Assembly: GCA_002389905.1 (NCBI GenBank)
Contig: DGRE01000071.1
Coordinates: 186,001-250,000, forward strand
Length of the DNA stretch: 64,000 nt
Reading direction: 5' to 3'
From: Hungatella sp. UBA4396
GTDB lineage: Bacteria; Bacillota; Clostridia; Lachnospirales; Lachnospiraceae
In this document: piece after piece, positions 54,987 to 62,381 of the stretch
Layout: every line of letters starts with the position of its first letter
How positions within the stretch are numbered: the first letter of the stretch is position 1
Position numbers and translations under genes: made by a program
The notes under the pieces: model-generated
Databases searched by the model: none
Told to the model about the DNA's origin: nothing
What the model saw: the letters and a program-made list of their open reading frames with translations, nothing else

Positions 54987-55709
54987 TTACAAAACCTTTT
55001 CAAGAAAGGATTTAGCCCGTTCTGTAGCCGGATTCTTAAAGAACACATCCGGGGCGGAATCTTCTAAAATCACGCCGTTGTCCAGAAAGCAGATCCGGTC
55101 GGAAACCTCTCTGGCAAATCCCATTTCATGGGTCACCAGCATCATAGTAATACCGGTGTGTGCCAGGCTTTTGATTACCTCTAAAACTTCCTTAACCATC
55201 TCCGGGTCGAGAGCAGAAGTAGGTTCGTCAAACAACATAATCTCCGGTTCCATAGCCAGAGCCCTGGCAATGGCAACCCTCTGCTTCTGACCGCCTGAAA
55301 GCTTGCCTGGATAGACGTCAGCCTTCTCCTTAAGTCCCACCCGGTTCAGCAGTTCCATGGCCTTTGCAATAGCCTGTTCCTTTGGAACCCGGTTTACTGC
55401 AATGGGCGCATAAATCATATTTTCCAGCACTGTTTTGTGAGGAAAGAGGTTAAAGAGCTGGAACACCATGCCGATATTTCTGCGGATGGACTGGATATCC
55501 GCTTTAGGAGCAGTGATTTCCTTGCCCTGAATGAAAATCTGTCCGCTGTCAGGGCGTTCCAGTAAGTTTACACACCGCAGTATGGTGGATTTTCCTGAAC
55601 CGGAAGGCCCGATCAGGGTGACAACCTGCCCTTTTTCAATGGAAAGGTCAATGCCCTTTAAGACCTGGAGCGCTCCGAAATTCTTGTGGACATCATTAAA
55701 CTTGATCAC
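54987..55709 (-). CDS. Polar amino-acid-type ABC transporter ATPase
   Basis: A 240-residue ABC ATPase of the GlnQ/HisP type. Walker [10 protein letters not shown] near 34, Q-loop [11 protein letters not shown] near 83, signature [16 protein letters not shown] near 137, Walker [13 protein letters not shown] near 158. GTG start overlaps the permease end by 14 bases. The transported solute is unknown; the neighbouring hydrolases suggest a nitrogen compound. Confidence 0.92.
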   Translation of the reverse strand: MIKFNDVHKNFGALQVLKGIDLSIEKGQVVTLIGPSGSGKSTILRCVNLLERPDSGQIFIQGKEITAPKADIQSIRRNIGMVFQLFNLFPHKTVLENMIYAPIAVNRVPKEQAIAKAMELLNRVGLKEKADVYPGKLSGGQKQRVAIARALAMEPEIMLFDEPTSALDPEMVKEVLEVIKSLAHTGITMMLVTHEMGFAREVSDRICFLDNGVILEDSAPDVFFKNPATERAKSFLEKVL

Positions 55710-56361
55710 TTTTGTTTGCCCACCTTTCTACCTGTCCTCCGATGCCGGAGAGAATCATAACGAGAATATAGTAAATTGCTGCAATGACCAGATAAGGCTC
55801 AAAGAACCGGAAGGTCATTACCGTAATCTGGTCGGCGGCGCGGATCAGCTCCACGGCTCCGATATACGATAAGATAGAAGATTCCTTGAGCAGGGCAATG
55901 GATTCGTTGACCAGACTGGGCAGAATGTGCTTGATTGCCTGGGGAATAATAATATCCTTCATCATTGCCCGGTATCCGATGCCCAGGGACATGGCCGCTT
56001 CATACTGGCCCTTGTCCACTGCCTGAATGCCGCCGCGGAAGATTTCCGATATGTAAGCGGCAGAGTTTAAGCTGAAGGCCAGAATACCCGACTGCACGGC
56101 AGTGGTGGGCAGGCCTGTCAGCTGGGGCAGGCCAAAGTGTATGATACAAAGCTGTACCATCAGCGGCGTGCCACGGAAAATCGAGGTATAAAAGCGTCCG
56201 AACAAAGTCAGGGGTTTTAATCCACTGATCTTCATCAATGCCAGCAGGATGCCCAGAATAAGGCCGACCACTGCACAGATGCCTGTAATTCTTAATGTAA
56301 GCAGCAAACCCTGAAGCAGAAAGGGCCAGTACTGCCATACGTTGCTAAAATCCAAATTCAT
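55696..56361 (-). CDS. Polar amino-acid-type ABC transporter permease
   Basis: A 221-residue HisM/GlnP-type permease with about five transmembrane segments and the EAA region [20 protein letters not shown] near 128. It sits between the solute-binding protein and ATPase genes in the usual order. GGAG precedes the ATG. Confidence 0.92.
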   Translation of the reverse strand: MNLDFSNVWQYWPFLLQGLLLTLRITGICAVVGLILGILLALMKISGLKPLTLFGRFYTSIFRGTPLMVQLCIIHFGLPQLTGLPTTAVQSGILAFSLNSAAYISEIFRGGIQAVDKGQYEAAMSLGIGYRAMMKDIIIPQAIKHILPSLVNESIALLKESSILSYIGAVELIRAADQITVMTFRFFEPYLVIAAIYYILVMILSGIGGQVERWANKSDQV

Positions 56362-56426
56362 GGCCGAAAACTCCTTTTTCTTAGAGTGTTTCCTTAATAA
56401 AATTCCTGCATCCGATGAAGCCGGGA

Positions 56427-57311
56427 TCAGTCAAGGATGAACTGATCGCTTAAATGAGCTTTGATGATTTCGTCCAGTTCTCCGTTTTCCATCATTTCCT
56501 TTAAGGTGTTGTTAACGGTATCGTAGTATGGAGACTCCTTGGGAAATGCGATGGCAAAGCAGTCATCGGTCTTATCCAGAAGGCTCATGGAAAGTCCTTC
56601 ATTGGCCTTTAAGAACTCCAGAGCGCCTGCACCGTCAATGATGCATGCATCGGCTCTGCCGCTTTTTACTTCTTCAATACAAGCCGGGCTTCCCTGAATG
56701 CCGACACCCTTTACGTTGGGAATGGTTTCAGCTACCTGCTGATAATTGGTTCCGAAAGCGTAAGCAACTGTCTTTCCGTCAAGAGAAGCCAGGTCCGGAT
56801 AGTTGTCAGCTGCCTTGTAAACAATGGCATTTCTCGGATAGAAGTAAATCTCTGAGAAGTCGGCGCTTTTCTTACGTTCCTCAGTAGGAGCCATGCCGCC
56901 GATGGAGAAGTCGATCTGCTTGGACTGCATGGCAGCCATCAGGCTCTTAAAGGGCATGTCTACAAATTCTACCTGTCCTCCGTTTTTCTCAACGATTGCA
57001 CGGATTAAATCCACATTCATGCCCACATTGGTCTTGGCTCCGTTTGATGCCATTTCAATGGATTCAAATGGAACGAAGGTGGCACTGCAGCCAACCTTGA
57101 CCGTAACGCCCTCTAAGGCGTTGGAAGCTGCTGCTTCGGTGGAAGATGATTCAGATGCCTCAGATGCTTCAGCGGAGGTTTCTGATGAAGCCGCTGAGGT
57201 AGCAGGTGCCTGAGTAGCGGCAGAGCCGGAACCTGAGGAACAGCCTGTAATGGTGCCTAAAATGGCAGCGCAGGTCACTAAAGCCGCGCATGTTTTCGTA
57301 AATAATTTCAT
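56427..57311 (-). CDS. Polar amino-acid-type solute-binding lipoprotein
   Basis: A 294-residue family-3 solute-binding protein. Signal peptide and lipobox ITGCSS (C24), a Ser/Ala/Glu-rich linker to about 65, then VKVGCSATFVPFESIE and GGMAPTEERKKSADFSE, typical of amino-acid binders. Start at 57311 follows AAAGGAA; the longer upstream frame lacks a site. Promoter likely lies in the 57312-57505 divergent gap. Confidence 0.9.
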   Translation of the reverse strand: MKLFTKTCAALVTCAAILGTITGCSSGSGSAATQAPATSAASSETSAEASEASESSSTEAAASNALEGVTVKVGCSATFVPFESIEMASNGAKTNVGMNVDLIRAIVEKNGGQVEFVDMPFKSLMAAMQSKQIDFSIGGMAPTEERKKSADFSEIYFYPRNAIVYKAADNYPDLASLDGKTVAYAFGTNYQQVAETIPNVKGVGIQGSPACIEEVKSGRADACIIDGAGALEFLKANEGLSMSLLDKTDDCFAIAFPKESPYYDTVNNTLKEMMENGELDEIIKAHLSDQFILD

Positions 57312-57505
57312 AATTATACTTTTTCCTTTCATTAAATGTGGTATAAGATACATTATGATATCATAAAAATACACTCAGTTCAAGTATTTATTCATCATTG
57401 TTATTTCCGCCAAAGAAGGGGGAGCGGTTGACATGAAAGGAAAGAACGGATAAAATGATAGGGCTTGGAAAATAAAAAAAATATACATTGAGGAGGCAGA
57501 CGCAT

Positions 57506-58375
57506 ATGATCGGGCTGCTTGATGGAAAGCAAAATGGCGAGGGAATCCGCTGGCCGGATGGAAAGCGGATTGCCGTCATGCTTACCTTTGATTTTGACGC
57601 TGAATTTTTAAGGATTTCCCGTGCAAAAAGCAAGGGAAAAGAAATCGGATTCAGCGATTATTCCCGGGGGCAGTACGGCCCTCATGAAGGGATTTACCGC
57701 TGTCTGGACATGCTGGATTCCTACGGTGTGCCTGCCACATTCTTCGTGCCAGGTATGGTGGCGGAAACCTATCCGGAACAGGTTAAGGAAATACATCTGC
57801 GCGGCCATGAGCTGGCCTGCCACGGCTATATGCATGAATCCCAGCGGGGCATTTCCCGGGCAGAGGAAGAGGAAATATTAAAAAAGAGTGAGGAAGCCTT
57901 AAAAGCCATCACAGGAAAGCGTCCTGTGGGACACCGGGGACCGGAGAGTATCATCCATCCATTTACCCCTCAGCTGCTTCATGAGAGAGGATATTTATAC
58001 AGTTCTTCCATGAAGGACTGTGACTGGGCATATCTTCATCAGGTATCCGGAAAAGAAATTCCTTTGGTGGAGCTGCCGGGTGATGTGATGATGGATGACT
58101 TTACCTATTATTACTTCACTTTTTCCGATCCGGCTGTAAGAGCTATGTATGCCAACCGGGAAGTTCTCGGCAACTGGAAGGCGGAATTTGACGGCCTGGC
58201 ACGTGAGGGAGATAAGATTCTGGTGTTTAAGCTCCACCCTCAGATGATCGGGCGGGCCAGCCGCATTGATATGGTGGGCGGGCTGGTGGCCTATATGCAG
58301 CAGCGGGGGGCATGGATTACTACCTGTGAGCAGGCAGCCCGCTATGTGCTGGAACAGAATAAGGAGGTGCTGTAA
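57506..58375 (+). CDS. PuuE-like polysaccharide-deacetylase-family hydrolase 1
   Basis: A 289-residue NodB-fold protein of the PuuE/cyclic-imidase branch rather than the chitin-deacetylase branch. Motif 1 is LTFDFDAE near 22-29; HGYMHESQRG near 108 supplies the metal histidines; GHRGPES near 143 and KLHPQMIGR near 241 complete the active site. Such enzymes hydrolyse cyclic amides such as allantoin. Divergent to the ABC transporter, it may process the imported compound. AGGAGG upstream. Its TAA overlaps the next ATG by one base. Confidence 0.82.
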   Translation: MIGLLDGKQNGEGIRWPDGKRIAVMLTFDFDAEFLRISRAKSKGKEIGFSDYSRGQYGPHEGIYRCLDMLDSYGVPATFFVPGMVAETYPEQVKEIHLRGHELACHGYMHESQRGISRAEEEEILKKSEEALKAITGKRPVGHRGPESIIHPFTPQLLHERGYLYSSSMKDCDWAYLHQVSGKEIPLVELPGDVMMDDFTYYYFTFSDPAVRAMYANREVLGNWKAEFDGLAREGDKILVFKLHPQMIGRASRIDMVGGLVAYMQQRGAWITTCEQAARYVLEQNKEVL

Positions 58376-59217
58376 TGGTTCAATGGCCGAATGGAAAACG
58401 GATTGCAGTTATGTTTGCCTTTGATCTGGATGCGGAAACCATGTGGACTACCAGAGGCGACGGCAATGCCGACCACATCACCAATCTTTCACGAGGGGTT
58501 TACGGCCCTAAGCAGGGGGTTCCCCGGATCTTAAATATGCTGGATGTTCACGGGGTTAAGGCCACCTTTTTCATTCCTGGCGTTGTGGCTGACGATTATC
58601 CTGAAGTAGTGAAGGAAATCGCCCGCAGGGGACATGAAATTGGCTTTCATGGATACTTTCATGAGGAGTCCACGGAAACCACCTATGAGCAGGAACACGC
58701 CACTATGGAGCGGTGTGAAAAGCTGTTTTTGGAAATGACAGGACAGAAGCTGGCAGGACACCGGGCTCCCGGGGGAGTGATTCACGATTACAGCTTACGG
58801 CTGTTTTTGGAACATGGGTATATTTACAGCTCCAACTGGCGAAACCAGGACGGGCCATTTCTCCATTCCATTGATGGGAAGGAGGTTCCATTAGTGGAGC
58901 TTCCCAAGGACTCTATTTTTGATGATACTGCCTATGACTTTTACACAGACAGCGCACCAGAACGGTATGAATTGAAATCCCCTGGTGAAATGTATGAGAT
59001 CTGGAAGGATGAATTTGACTCTCTGGCTCAGGAGGGCAGGATGATCAACTTTGTGCTGCACCCTCAGTTTATGGGCCGGGTCAGCCGGGTGGATATGCTC
59101 AGCGATCTGATCGGCTATATGATTGCCAACGGAGCGTGGATTGATACCAATAAGGCGGTGGCAGAACACGTGCTGCGCAGCCGGGGCTTTTATATAGGTA
59201 AAGAAAAGAATATGTAG
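58375..59217 (+). CDS. PuuE-like polysaccharide-deacetylase-family hydrolase 2
   Basis: A 280-residue paralogue of the preceding protein, with FAFDLDAETMW, GFHGYFHEEST, GHRAPGGVIHD and VLHPQFMGRVSR. Full active-site motifs are kept. Tandem paralogues usually handle related substrates or form a hetero-oligomer. Start overlaps the previous stop (TAATG). Confidence 0.82.
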   Translation: MVQWPNGKRIAVMFAFDLDAETMWTTRGDGNADHITNLSRGVYGPKQGVPRILNMLDVHGVKATFFIPGVVADDYPEVVKEIARRGHEIGFHGYFHEESTETTYEQEHATMERCEKLFLEMTGQKLAGHRAPGGVIHDYSLRLFLEHGYIYSSNWRNQDGPFLHSIDGKEVPLVELPKDSIFDDTAYDFYTDSAPERYELKSPGEMYEIWKDEFDSLAQEGRMINFVLHPQFMGRVSRVDMLSDLIGYMIANGAWIDTNKAVAEHVLRSRGFYIGKEKNM

Positions 59218-59250
59218 AGGCGGAAGCCGGAATCATAAAGCATGAAAAAA

Positions 59251-59285
59251 TCCCGGAGAGATATCAAATTTCAATCTCTCCGGGA
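59251..59285. terminator. Bidirectional terminator
   Basis: TCCCGGAGAGAT (59251-59262) pairs with ATCTCTCCGGGA (59274-59285), with an A run before. It lies between convergent genes, the second hydrolase and the molbindin. Confidence 0.8.
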
Positions 59286-59290
59286 TTCGT

Positions 59291-59503
59291 TTACTCATCA
59301 ATTCCGACGATTACGGAAGTGGCTTTGATAATGGCATAGGCTTCTTTTCCTTTTTCCAATCCCAATTCCCTGATGGAGCCCATGGAAATGGTGGAAGAGA
59401 TTATGTTTCCTCCGCCGATGTCAATTTGTACGATTCCGTTTACAGCACCTTCCTGGATGCTGACGATGGTTCCCTTTAACTGGTTTCTTGCGCTGATCTT
59501 CAT
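59291..59503 (-). CDS. Molbindin (Mop-domain protein)
   Basis: A 70-residue single-Mop (TOBE) protein beginning MKISARNQLKGTIVSIQEGA and ending IIKATSVIVGIDE. Molbindins bind molybdate and act as a cytosolic store. Start at 59503 follows AGGAGG. It lies outside the island but belongs functionally with the modABC genes at 16-19 kb, suggesting the two flanks were once closer. Confidence 0.9.
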   Translation of the reverse strand: MKISARNQLKGTIVSIQEGAVNGIVQIDIGGGNIISSTISMGSIRELGLEKGKEAYAIIKATSVIVGIDE

Positions 59504-59636
59504 AAAATGATCCTCCTTTGTAAATGGATTAATGTTAGAATCTGTAATATAATATACCATAGATTTCAATTTTCATAAAGACGTAGTTCCTTTTGATCCC
59601 CCAATATCCCTGAAAATCATGAAAAGAAAACAGGGT

Positions 59637-59708
59637 GTGCAAATTTTGGCGCTTAGAGTGTACAATTTTGGCACTTGGGTTGAAATCTGTTTGAATTAGG
59701 TATATATT
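59637..59708 (+). promoter_or_regulatory. LytTR-type promoter with tandem direct repeats (copy B)
   Basis: GTGCAAATTTTGG (59637-59649) and GTGTACAATTTTGG (59658-59671) start 21 bases apart, then TTGAAA (59680-59685), 17 bases, TATATT (59703-59708). Every spacing matches copy A at 19731-19802. It points rightward, yet no gene follows on that strand. Confidence 0.65.
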
Positions 59709-59843
59709 GGAATTACCGGTAAACAAAAAGTTTTTCTGATAAAATGCAGCGGAGGCTGCCAGGCCCTGAGGAGGGAAATTCCAAAGGTCCTGTACATTTT
59801 ACAAAGCCAATAGGGGGGCTTCGTAGAAGGAGTTTGAATATAT

Positions 59844-59863
59844 TTCATTTGGGCCCAAATGAA
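59844..59863. repeat. Perfect 20-bp palindrome
   Basis: TTCATTTGGGCCCAAATGAA, fully self-complementary. It may be an operator, or the end of a short transcript from the promoter at 59637-59708. Confidence 0.6.
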
Positions 59864-59873
59864 GCATTAAGTT

Positions 59874-60089
59874 TTATTCACCATCGTATTTATTACCAGT
59901 TTTATAATCATCTCTGGCCCAGTTTGGAGCATTAATTGGGCCGGCTTTTGCATTTCCATTTTTTGCAGCGCCCTGTATTTCCGGTACTTGTGCCTGCTCA
60001 TTTTTGGGACGATGCATTTTTTCGTGGTTTTCTGTTCCGTGATTATCAGGATCGTAGGGACTTGGACGTCTCATGCCTGCTTTTGCCAT
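59874..60089 (-). CDS. Small conserved hydrophilic protein
   Basis: A 71-residue protein starting MAKAGMRRPSPYDPDNHGTE and rich in Asn, Pro, Lys and Gly (VPEIQGAAKNGNAKAGPI). Similar small proteins occur widely in Lachnospiraceae without known function. GGAGG site seven bases before the ATG at 60089. Probably disordered; no DNA-binding motif. Confidence 0.65.
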   Translation of the reverse strand: MAKAGMRRPSPYDPDNHGTENHEKMHRPKNEQAQVPEIQGAAKNGNAKAGPINAPNWARDDYKTGNKYDGE

Positions 60090-60170
60090 AATAACACCTC
60101 CTTGTATACCCGTAGTTTTTGTATTTCCATGGAAACTATACAGGTGTATGGAGGATTTTTTTATTGAAAC

Positions 60171-60211
60171 AAAAGCCGCCAAAAAGAAATGAACTCTTTT
60201 TGGCGGCTTTT
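60171..60211. terminator. Terminator of citC
   Basis: AAAAGCCGCCAAAAAG (60171-60186) pairs with 60196-60211, giving a T run on either strand. It ends the citC transcript. Confidence 0.85.
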
Positions 60212-60217
60212 GCCTGT

Positions 60218-61324
60218 TTAATAGTGAATGACATTTTCAGCCGCACGTATATTTTCTATGATTTCTTCCGCTTCACTGCTTAAAAAATAATCCAAAGTGG
60301 TCTGAGGAACTAAGGTTTTAAGAAGCTCCATGTGATTGTCCTTAATTGCCTTGCGGACTGTGGAAGCGCTGATCGGTGCGCCGCCGGATTCTTTTCTCGG
60401 AATCACGATGCACTGCACCCCGGCCTTTGGAAGTTCCTGCTGCATAATATCATTATAAATTCCCGTTACCTGGCTGTTAGGTTCTTCTCCCACATACCGT
60501 CTGTTGATTCCCAGGGCTTTGGCGATCTTTAAAAAGATGGTCAAATCCAGCATGGCATGTCCTGTAATAATATCCGTCCCATCCTTTTGGAAATAGCTGG
60601 GAAATGTGGAATTGCTGACAATATAAGGGCCGGTGTCGTGGTAACAAATATTGTTTAAATGCTTTGTTCCTTCGATAATCAGCTTCTTTCTCACAGAAAA
60701 CGGGATAAGGCTGGCATCCTCGCTGACAATAAATAAATGTAACACATCACTTTCAGCCGCAGCCTTTTCCAGCAGATACAAGTGTCCCAGAGTAAAGGGA
60801 TTTGCGTTCATAACAAGGCCGGATACAACTCCACCCTCCTGGGAGCCCTCTCTTTGCCCTTCGGGTAAGTTTACCTTACCCTCATGGACAAAAAGTTTCC
60901 CTGCATCAGCTTTTAACTGGTCTAAATACTGGGAAAATCCAGTCCTGCGGTTTTCCATAAACACAAGCCTGTTTTCAATCCGCACGATCTCATAAAAACC
61001 TAAATCTCCAAAAAATTTGGCAGAGTCGCACTTGGTATACAAAAACACATGAGTATTTCCCCTGTCGCACTGAATTTCCATCAGATGTGACACAATGGTA
61101 TTCATCAGCCCTTCTCCCTGATGGGAGCTGCTGACAGCCAGACAGCGAAGGGTGTTTGCATAGCAGCTTCCCGTGGCAATGACATTAAAATCCTCATCGT
61201 AAACAGCGCAGGTGTAGTCCAGGTTTCCATCCCGTCGGATTCCTTCTGCGTGCAGCAATTCATCAATCTGCTGGTGGCCCTTTTTATCACTGGGATAAAC
61301 TTTTGATACAATGTATTCTGCCAT
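60218..61324 (-). CDS. citC: [Citrate (pro-3S)-lyase] ligase
   Basis: A 368-residue CitC. Residues 1-130 form a GNAT-like domain; 165-350 form the nucleotidyltransferase domain, with NANPFTLGHLYLL near 173 and YVGEEPNSQVTGIYN near 280. It acetylates the prosthetic group of citrate lyase to activate it. Unusually, no citDEF genes adjoin on either side within the window, so it may act on a lyase encoded elsewhere. ATG with AAAGGAG site. Confidence 0.88.
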   Translation of the reverse strand: MAEYIVSKVYPSDKKGHQQIDELLHAEGIRRDGNLDYTCAVYDEDFNVIATGSCYANTLRCLAVSSSHQGEGLMNTIVSHLMEIQCDRGNTHVFLYTKCDSAKFFGDLGFYEIVRIENRLVFMENRRTGFSQYLDQLKADAGKLFVHEGKVNLPEGQREGSQEGGVVSGLVMNANPFTLGHLYLLEKAAAESDVLHLFIVSEDASLIPFSVRKKLIIEGTKHLNNICYHDTGPYIVSNSTFPSYFQKDGTDIITGHAMLDLTIFLKIAKALGINRRYVGEEPNSQVTGIYNDIMQQELPKAGVQCIVIPRKESGGAPISASTVRKAIKDNHMELLKTLVPQTTLDYFLSSEAEEIIENIRAAENVIHY

Positions 61325-61403
61325 ATCATACTCCTTTGCTATTATAATTTTTTCAAGTATATATTCATATTATACTTGATTGATTTCTTTTGTAAATAGA
61401 ATT

Positions 61404-62246
61404 TTAGATTCCCGCTCCATAATGCCCCGGAGTTGTTCCCGCATACTTTTTAAAGGTGCGGATAAAATTAGAATAATCGTGAAATCCTGACAATTCACAG
61501 GCTTCGGAAACATTTTTCCCCTCACTGAGCAGAGTCTTTGCCAAAGAAATCCGTTTCAGGATAATGTATTCCTGAATGGAACATCCCGCCTGTTCCCGGA
61601 ATTTCCGGCTCATATAGGACCGGTTCATATAAAAGTGTCCGGCCAGTGCCTGAACGGTTAAATCCTCGGTCAAGTGGCTGTTGATATATCCCATGATCTG
61701 AGAGGAAAGCTGAGGCATGATGTTTTCAGAGGTGAGGGTGGAATCGTGAAAGCAGGTGTTGACCAGCACCAGCATCTGCAGCAAGTAGGTGGAAGCCATA
61801 ATATCATGGCCGAAGGACTCCGAGGTGAGAGCTGTATGCATCTGGTCGGCCAGGGCAAGGTAGCGCTCTAAAGCAGGAGGACTTAAGGAAATCACATGTT
61901 TATCCGTCTGGCCCCGCTCTTCAAAGCAGGCCAGTAAATTTGCCTGTTCCGTACAGAAGCTGCGGACCAGTTCCGGGTAAAAGTGGGTGGCAATCCGCTC
62001 ATAGGGCTTGCTGTCCCTGGACACCACTCTGTGAATTTCCCTGTTGTTAATGACCAGCAAATCCCCTCTTTTTAAATGATAACAGTGGTGCTCAATATAA
62101 TAATCTGTATTTCCGCTTAAAAACAGAAGCATTTCATATGAATCATGCATGTGGTAAATATCGGTGACTTGTCTGGAAGACATCATGTGATGGCTTCGTA
62201 TCATTTCCGGGAAATTAATCTGGTGGTATTGGTTGATTGTGTCCAT
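61404..62246 (-). CDS. AraC-family regulator with cupin domain
   Basis: A 280-residue regulator. The N-terminal cupin (about 20-130: HMHDSYEMLLFLSG, DLLVINNREIHRV) likely binds a sugar. The C-terminal AraC pair of HTHs (about 185-278) has LTVQALAGHFYMNRSYMSRKF and SGFHDYSNFIRTFKKYAG. Divergent from the DUF2264 gene, whose expression it probably controls. Confidence 0.88.
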   Translation of the reverse strand: MDTINQYHQINFPEMIRSHHMMSSRQVTDIYHMHDSYEMLLFLSGNTDYYIEHHCYHLKRGDLLVINNREIHRVVSRDSKPYERIATHFYPELVRSFCTEQANLLACFEERGQTDKHVISLSPPALERYLALADQMHTALTSESFGHDIMASTYLLQMLVLVNTCFHDSTLTSENIMPQLSSQIMGYINSHLTEDLTVQALAGHFYMNRSYMSRKFREQAGCSIQEYIILKRISLAKTLLSEGKNVSEACELSGFHDYSNFIRTFKKYAGTTPGHYGAGI

Positions 62247-62381
62247 AAAGTCCTCTTTTCTTTCCTATAGTCACATTACGCAATAAAAAGACAAGATTCA
62301 GCAAAGAACCTGCACTATATTTATTATATGATAAGGATAGAAAAAAGCAATATAAGATTTCTTATAAGGAGGTCCCTTTTT

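Larger units (their letters stand above)
59504..59873. other. Gap containing LytTR promoter and palindrome
   Basis: About 370 bases without a convincing gene. It holds the second LytTR-type promoter (59637-59708), and a 20-bp perfect palindrome at 59844-59863. A 63-codon plus-strand frame at 59744 has no ribosome site and is doubted. Confidence 0.5.

Noticed and set aside
59744..59935. 63-codon plus-strand frame after the LytTR promoter
   Set aside because: No ribosome site before its ATG and it runs into the 3' end of the opposite gene; kept only as possible non-coding RNA.
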